A stretch of DNA of 64,000 bases from Robertmurraya sp047302285 (lineage in GTDB: Bacteria > Bacillota > Bacilli > Bacillales > Cytobacillaceae), in contig NZ_CP154845.1 of assembly GCF_047302285.1 (NCBI RefSeq), positions 124,001 to 188,000 of the forward strand. Direction: 5' to 3'. Every line of letters begins with the position of its first letter. Within the stretch, counting starts at the first letter, position 1. A program made the position numbers and the translations under genes. This document shows positions 61,072-64,000 of the stretch, one piece after another. A model generated the notes under the pieces. That model saw only the letters and a list, made by a program, of their open reading frames with translations. It had not been told where the DNA came from and did no database searches.

Positions 61072-62244
61072 TTAAACAGAAACCAAAACTTCATGTTTAT
61101 GTTCCAGCTTTCGGTAAGCAAGGGCAATCAGCATGGCAGGAACGGTGCAAACAATCATTCCGATAAAGGCATATCTTGGCTCGATCTCGTATAAAAAGCC
61201 TCCGAATATTGTAAATACAGCTGTACTCCAGCTAAGAGCAAGGGCTGAATAGACGCCTTGTGCTTTCGGGATCTGGGCGTGTGGGATGTTTTTGATTAAG
61301 TATTTCATAAAAGCATAATGTCCCATCGCAAACGAGAAGGCATGTAACGTTTGGGCGAGACAAAATACAATCACATTTGGAAAAGTAAAGACTAAAATCC
61401 AGCGTAAGGTAGAACCGAGTGCTGCTAGTGTCAGCAAAGAGCCGACAGAAAACTTTTCAAAGCGTTTATCTGCCATGGAAAAGAAGATAATTTCAGCAAT
61501 AACCGCGATATTTAAAATAAGACCGATTAAGTAAACCGGAGCTTCAATATCTTGAAGAAAAATATAGCCGTAATTGTAATAGGTAGCATGTGCAGCCTGT
61601 AGTAAAATGACAATCGAAAGGACAAGGCTAAAATGCTTGATCCGAAATAACTTCATCATGCCTACTTTTTGTGTCGGATCGATTTTTGGTTTCGACGTTA
61701 AAATAATAGGTGCATTCAGAAAACTGAGTGCGACAAATCCGATTATTCCAAATAACAGTGCCCAAAAGATCACTTCATCCCCGAACGTTCCCGTAAATAT
61801 CGTTATGACCATTCCGATAGAGACAAATCCGATGGAACCCCATTGGCGACTTCTTCCGTAATGTCTCAACTGCTTGCTTTGCACAAGAATGCCAGCTGCT
61901 GTATCTAAAGCAGGCATCAAGGTTGGATAAAAAACATGCAAAACAATCGTAACTACAAGCAAGCTAGTAAAGGAATTTGCTGGAATATAACAGAGAATGG
62001 CAAGGAGCGTACCAATTCCAGCTACATTCAATAATGCTTTACTACTAACTCTTTCTGATAAATAGGGAAAAGCGAATAAGGTAGAAATACCCCTCGCAAG
62101 TAATCCGAAGCTCATAATCACACTTGCTTCAGAAACGGTAATTCCTTTTGTATAAATCATCCACCCTGACCAGTAAGGTAGAAAAATTCCCCATGTTAGA
62201 AAAAAAGTAAAAAAACGTGTACCCATCCAGCGTTGTGTATTCAT
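61072..62244 (-). CDS. MFS transporter (MFS_1-like/HcaT-type)
   Basis: Membrane transporter of 390 residues with about 12 helices, in the MFS_1-like group that includes HcaT and B. subtilis YwbF. Segments include FFLTWGIFLPYWSGWMIY, VIMSFGLLARGISTLFAFPYLSER and RQWGSIGFVSIGMV (the GS/RxWG motif typical of the group). Substrate unknown; nucleosides or aromatic acids are carried by relatives. The start MNTQRW at 62244 has GAGGGGG before it; an in-frame ATG at 62268 is less likely. It is divergent from a YeiL-like regulator, its probable controller. Confidence 0.83.
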   Translation of the reverse strand: MNTQRWMGTRFFTFFLTWGIFLPYWSGWMIYTKGITVSEASVIMSFGLLARGISTLFAFPYLSERVSSKALLNVAGIGTLLAILCYIPANSFTSLLVVTIVLHVFYPTLMPALDTAAGILVQSKQLRHYGRSRQWGSIGFVSIGMVITIFTGTFGDEVIFWALLFGIIGFVALSFLNAPIILTSKPKIDPTQKVGMMKLFRIKHFSLVLSIVILLQAAHATYYNYGYIFLQDIEAPVYLIGLILNIAVIAEIIFFSMADKRFEKFSVGSLLTLAALGSTLRWILVFTFPNVIVFCLAQTLHAFSFAMGHYAFMKYLIKNIPHAQIPKAQGVYSALALSWSTAVFTIFGGFLYEIEPRYAFIGMIVCTVPAMLIALAYRKLEHKHEVLVSV

Positions 62245-62325
62245 TTGTATCCCCCTCAATGATTGCATGATATCATGGAATAAAGATTAAATAATATGAG
62301 ATATCTCATATTTTAGAGGTGGGAA

Positions 62326-62994
62326 ATGGAAATTTACAAAGATGAGAAAAAACGCCGCTATTTGGAGCATCATGCAATCGCATATTTATTTTCCTTTCCT
62401 GTTGAAGAGTTTATCGAAATACATGAGTATAGGCGAGATGAATGGATCATTCAAGAAGGAATGCGTCCAGATTTTCTATTTTATGTTATGGAGGGGAAGG
62501 CAAAAATATATATTACCCACCAAAATGGAAAGGTATCCTTGATTAATTTTATCAATGCCAATGAATATATTGGGGAGATGGAATTATTAAATGATGTGTA
62601 TTACACAAAGGGGATTCAAGCTTCGACCAAGACGATATGTTTTGCTTTGCCGATTCATCGATACCGGGGACAATTACTCGAGGATGCAAAATTCCTGCGT
62701 GAATTAACGAAGTTTTTAAGTGTCAAGGCGTCTGTTATGGCAGCAAAGTACTCTCAAAGTCTTGCTTTCCCACTTGAAAATCGCTTGGCTGATTTTATTT
62801 TGCAAACAGCCGATGAAGGGATTTATAAGGAGAAGCATGTCACGGTTTGTGATTATTTAGGGGTATCCTATCGTCATTTGTTGCATGTCCTCGCGCAATT
62901 TTGTGATAAAGGCTATTTGCAAAAAGAAGGACGGAATTATTTTATTAAAAATACTGATTCTTTACATGAATTAGCGGATGTGCTGCGAAATTAG
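62326..62994 (+). CDS. Crp/Fnr-family regulator, YeiL-like
   Basis: Regulator of 222 residues, matching YeiL of E. coli in length and layout: a cyclic-nucleotide-binding-type sensor domain (about 25-140; LFYVMEGKAKIYITHQNGKVSLINF, EYIGEMELL) and a C-terminal winged helix (about 165-215; VTVCDYLGVSYRHLLHVLAQF). E. coli YeiL is linked to nitrogen starvation and stationary-phase survival next to nucleoside genes. Here it is divergent from an MFS transporter gene with 81 bases between starts. The cAMP-contact Arg-Ser motif is not evident. Confidence 0.82.
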   Translation: MEIYKDEKKRRYLEHHAIAYLFSFPVEEFIEIHEYRRDEWIIQEGMRPDFLFYVMEGKAKIYITHQNGKVSLINFINANEYIGEMELLNDVYYTKGIQASTKTICFALPIHRYRGQLLEDAKFLRELTKFLSVKASVMAAKYSQSLAFPLENRLADFILQTADEGIYKEKHVTVCDYLGVSYRHLLHVLAQFCDKGYLQKEGRNYFIKNTDSLHELADVLRN

Positions 62995-63005
62995 TTAAGC
63001 GTGTC

Positions 63006-63206
63006 TTATTTAATTTTATTTAACAGTTTAGTCATCCCAAAAACCGTTACCATAGATATAGGAATCAACAAAATAACTAAAAACAGAGAGAGTAGCTCTG
63101 TAATTGGGGTGATAGGAATAAATCGATTGAAAATAAATCGTAATAGTTGAAAATATAGATAAAATAGAATAAGTGTGAATAAAAATTTAAGTAATCGCTT
63201 TTTCAT
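63006..63206 (-). CDS. Small membrane protein, unknown function
   Basis: A 66-residue, very hydrophobic and basic protein with two predicted helices (about 7-27 and 38-60) and positively charged ends (MKKRLLKFL, LLNKIK). No family is recognised. On the minus strand CAGGAGATG-type sequence lies about ten bases before the ATG, a credible ribosome site. It is convergent with the YeiL-like gene and divergent from the next Crp-family gene. Confidence 0.6.
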   Translation of the reverse strand: MKKRLLKFLFTLILFYLYFQLLRFIFNRFIPITPITELLSLFLVILLIPISMVTVFGMTKLLNKIK

Positions 63207-63295
63207 AGATGAGCATCTCCTGTAAATAATAATTCTTATGTTACCATGTTTTTACAGAAAATAGTGGATTTAGCTTTATATGATGAAAGGGGAAG

Positions 63296-63907
63296 ATGAA
63301 GTTGGATCAACGGATGAAGGACTTTATGGATAAAAACAGCTCCTTTAGTGCAGAAGAAATGGAAGCCATTATAAAGGAGCTTGTGATAGAATCATATGAA
63401 AAAAATACGATTCTTCTCAAACAGGGAGAGATTTCAACCAAATGTTATTTTGTCCTAAAGGGGTGTGTTCGCCAATACTTTAATGACGAGGATGGCAAGG
63501 AGGTAACGGTCAATTTTTTTACAGAAGAACAGGCTGTTGTCCTATTTAAAAGCTATAAAAATAAAGTGCCTAGTGAATATTTTCTAGCTTGTAGTGAGGA
63601 GTCTATGCTTGTTGTTGGGACTCTTGAGTCGGAAGAAACGATGTATCGACAATTCCCAGTCCTTGAGAAATTGACGAGAGACATGGTTGAAGAAAATTTT
63701 GGGAAGGAACAAGATGAAAGAGCTCGTTCCATAGCGGCAGCTCCAGAGGAGAGGTATCAACTCCTATTAAAGCAAAGGCCAGAACTTATCAATCGTGTTC
63801 CTCAGCATCAATTAGCGAGTTATCTTGGGATTACGCCTGAATCCTTAAGCAGAATCAAGAAGAGAATATCTCAAGGGTCATATTCTATCGTTTTCCACCC
63901 TTTATGA
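63296..63907 (+). CDS. Crp/Fnr-family transcriptional regulator
   Basis: Regulator of 203 residues. The sensor half (about 15-115; TILLKQGEISTKCYFVLKGCVRQYF, VTVNFFTEEQAV) is a cyclic-nucleotide-binding fold without the cAMP-specific residues. The C-terminal helix-turn-helix reads RVPQHQLASYLGITPESLSRIKKRIS (about 164-189). Members of this subgroup are common beside DUF4386 genes; the convergent gene that follows has a DUF4386-like end. AAAGGGGA precedes the ATG. The 3' ends of the two genes overlap by 23 bases. Confidence 0.84.
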   Translation: MKLDQRMKDFMDKNSSFSAEEMEAIIKELVIESYEKNTILLKQGEISTKCYFVLKGCVRQYFNDEDGKEVTVNFFTEEQAVVLFKSYKNKVPSEYFLACSEESMLVVGTLESEETMYRQFPVLEKLTRDMVEENFGKEQDERARSIAAAPEERYQLLLKQRPELINRVPQHQLASYLGITPESLSRIKKRISQGSYSIVFHPL

Positions 63908-64000
63908 ACATCCAGATCCCTAATCCCAGCTCCCCAATTGCCATAGGTAGACTCAAAATGGATTCAATATTTCCTGTCACTTTCTCCAATTGAGGTAGAA
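63885..64000 (-). CDS. DUF4386-like membrane protein, 3' end (partial)
   Basis: On the minus strand a frame open from the window edge encodes about 37 residues ending with a stop at 63885-63887. The visible end, SLPMAIGELGLGIWMFIKGG, resembles the last transmembrane helix of DUF4386 proteins, which finish with a similar P-x-AIGE ... W-x-x-IKG pattern. The rest of the gene is outside the window. It overlaps the 3' end of the convergent Crp-family gene. Confidence 0.6.
   Translation of the reverse strand, partial: LPQLEKVTGNIESILSLPMAIGELGLGIWMFIKGGKR

Overview
The window is chromosomal DNA from a low-GC, endospore-former-type member of the Bacillaceae (Bacillus, Neobacillus, Robertmurraya or similar; the genus cannot be fixed from this stretch). 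The first 6 kb is the conserved origin-proximal block walK-walH-walI-walJ-htrA-like-CxxH/CxxC protein-rlmH, with a DnaA-box cluster beside rlmH. Ribosome binding sites, lipoprotein signals, a lysine riboswitch, Fur, NagR and cre sites and the gene families all fit this group. Most genes lie on the + strand, which should be the leading strand if replication runs away from oriC past walK as in B. subtilis.

Layout: 0-5.8 kb is the wal operon, HtrA and RlmH. 5.9-6.8 kb holds two decayed genes. 6.8-12.6 kb carries an SDR/TetR pair with operators, an orphan sensor kinase, a GIY-YIG protein and rocB. 12.8-15.4 kb is a lysine riboswitch and the amino-acid ABC transporter it controls. 15.5-19.4 kb is a LysR regulator divergent from a two-subunit aconitase-family hydratase and a malate dehydrogenase. 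19.5-22.7 kb is a cell-wall-anchored (LPDTA) protein with a candidate PhoP box, followed by its class D sortase. 22.8-24.5 kb is an XRE regulator/SDR pair. 24.6-30.5 kb is a Fur-controlled feuABC-type catecholate-siderophore uptake operon with a BesA-like esterase and an AraC regulator. 30.9-36.0 kb is the GlcNAc regulon (nagP, nagR, nagA, nagB and a CutC-family gene). 36.0-36.6 kb is an IS1182-derived inverted-repeat element. 36.6-38.7 kb is a ParMRC-like actin segregation cassette with a centromere-like repeat cluster.

The largest system is at 38.7-52.7 kb: a PocR-domain sensor kinase and an AraC-type response regulator divergent from a 12-gene bacterial microcompartment operon. It encodes four shell proteins (PduA-, PduB-, PduK- and EutN-like), PduL, EutJ-like, a flavoprotein, a CoA-acylating aldehyde dehydrogenase, an iron alcohol dehydrogenase, an aquaglyceroporin, a glycyl-radical diol/glycerol dehydratase and its activase. 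The inferred pathway is B12-independent: a diol (1,2-propanediol, or glycerol) enters through the channel, is dehydrated to an aldehyde inside the shell, and is dismutated to alcohol plus acyl-phosphate. The dehydratase carries an unusual insertion of about 53 residues containing an amphipathic helix.

52.7-56.9 kb is a second Fur-type siderophore ABC transporter. 57.2-60.8 kb is an atypical tyrosine recombinase followed by an OpuC-type osmolyte transporter. 61.1-64.0 kb is an MFS transporter divergent from a YeiL-like Crp regulator, a small membrane protein, a second Crp-family regulator and the 3' end of a DUF4386 gene.
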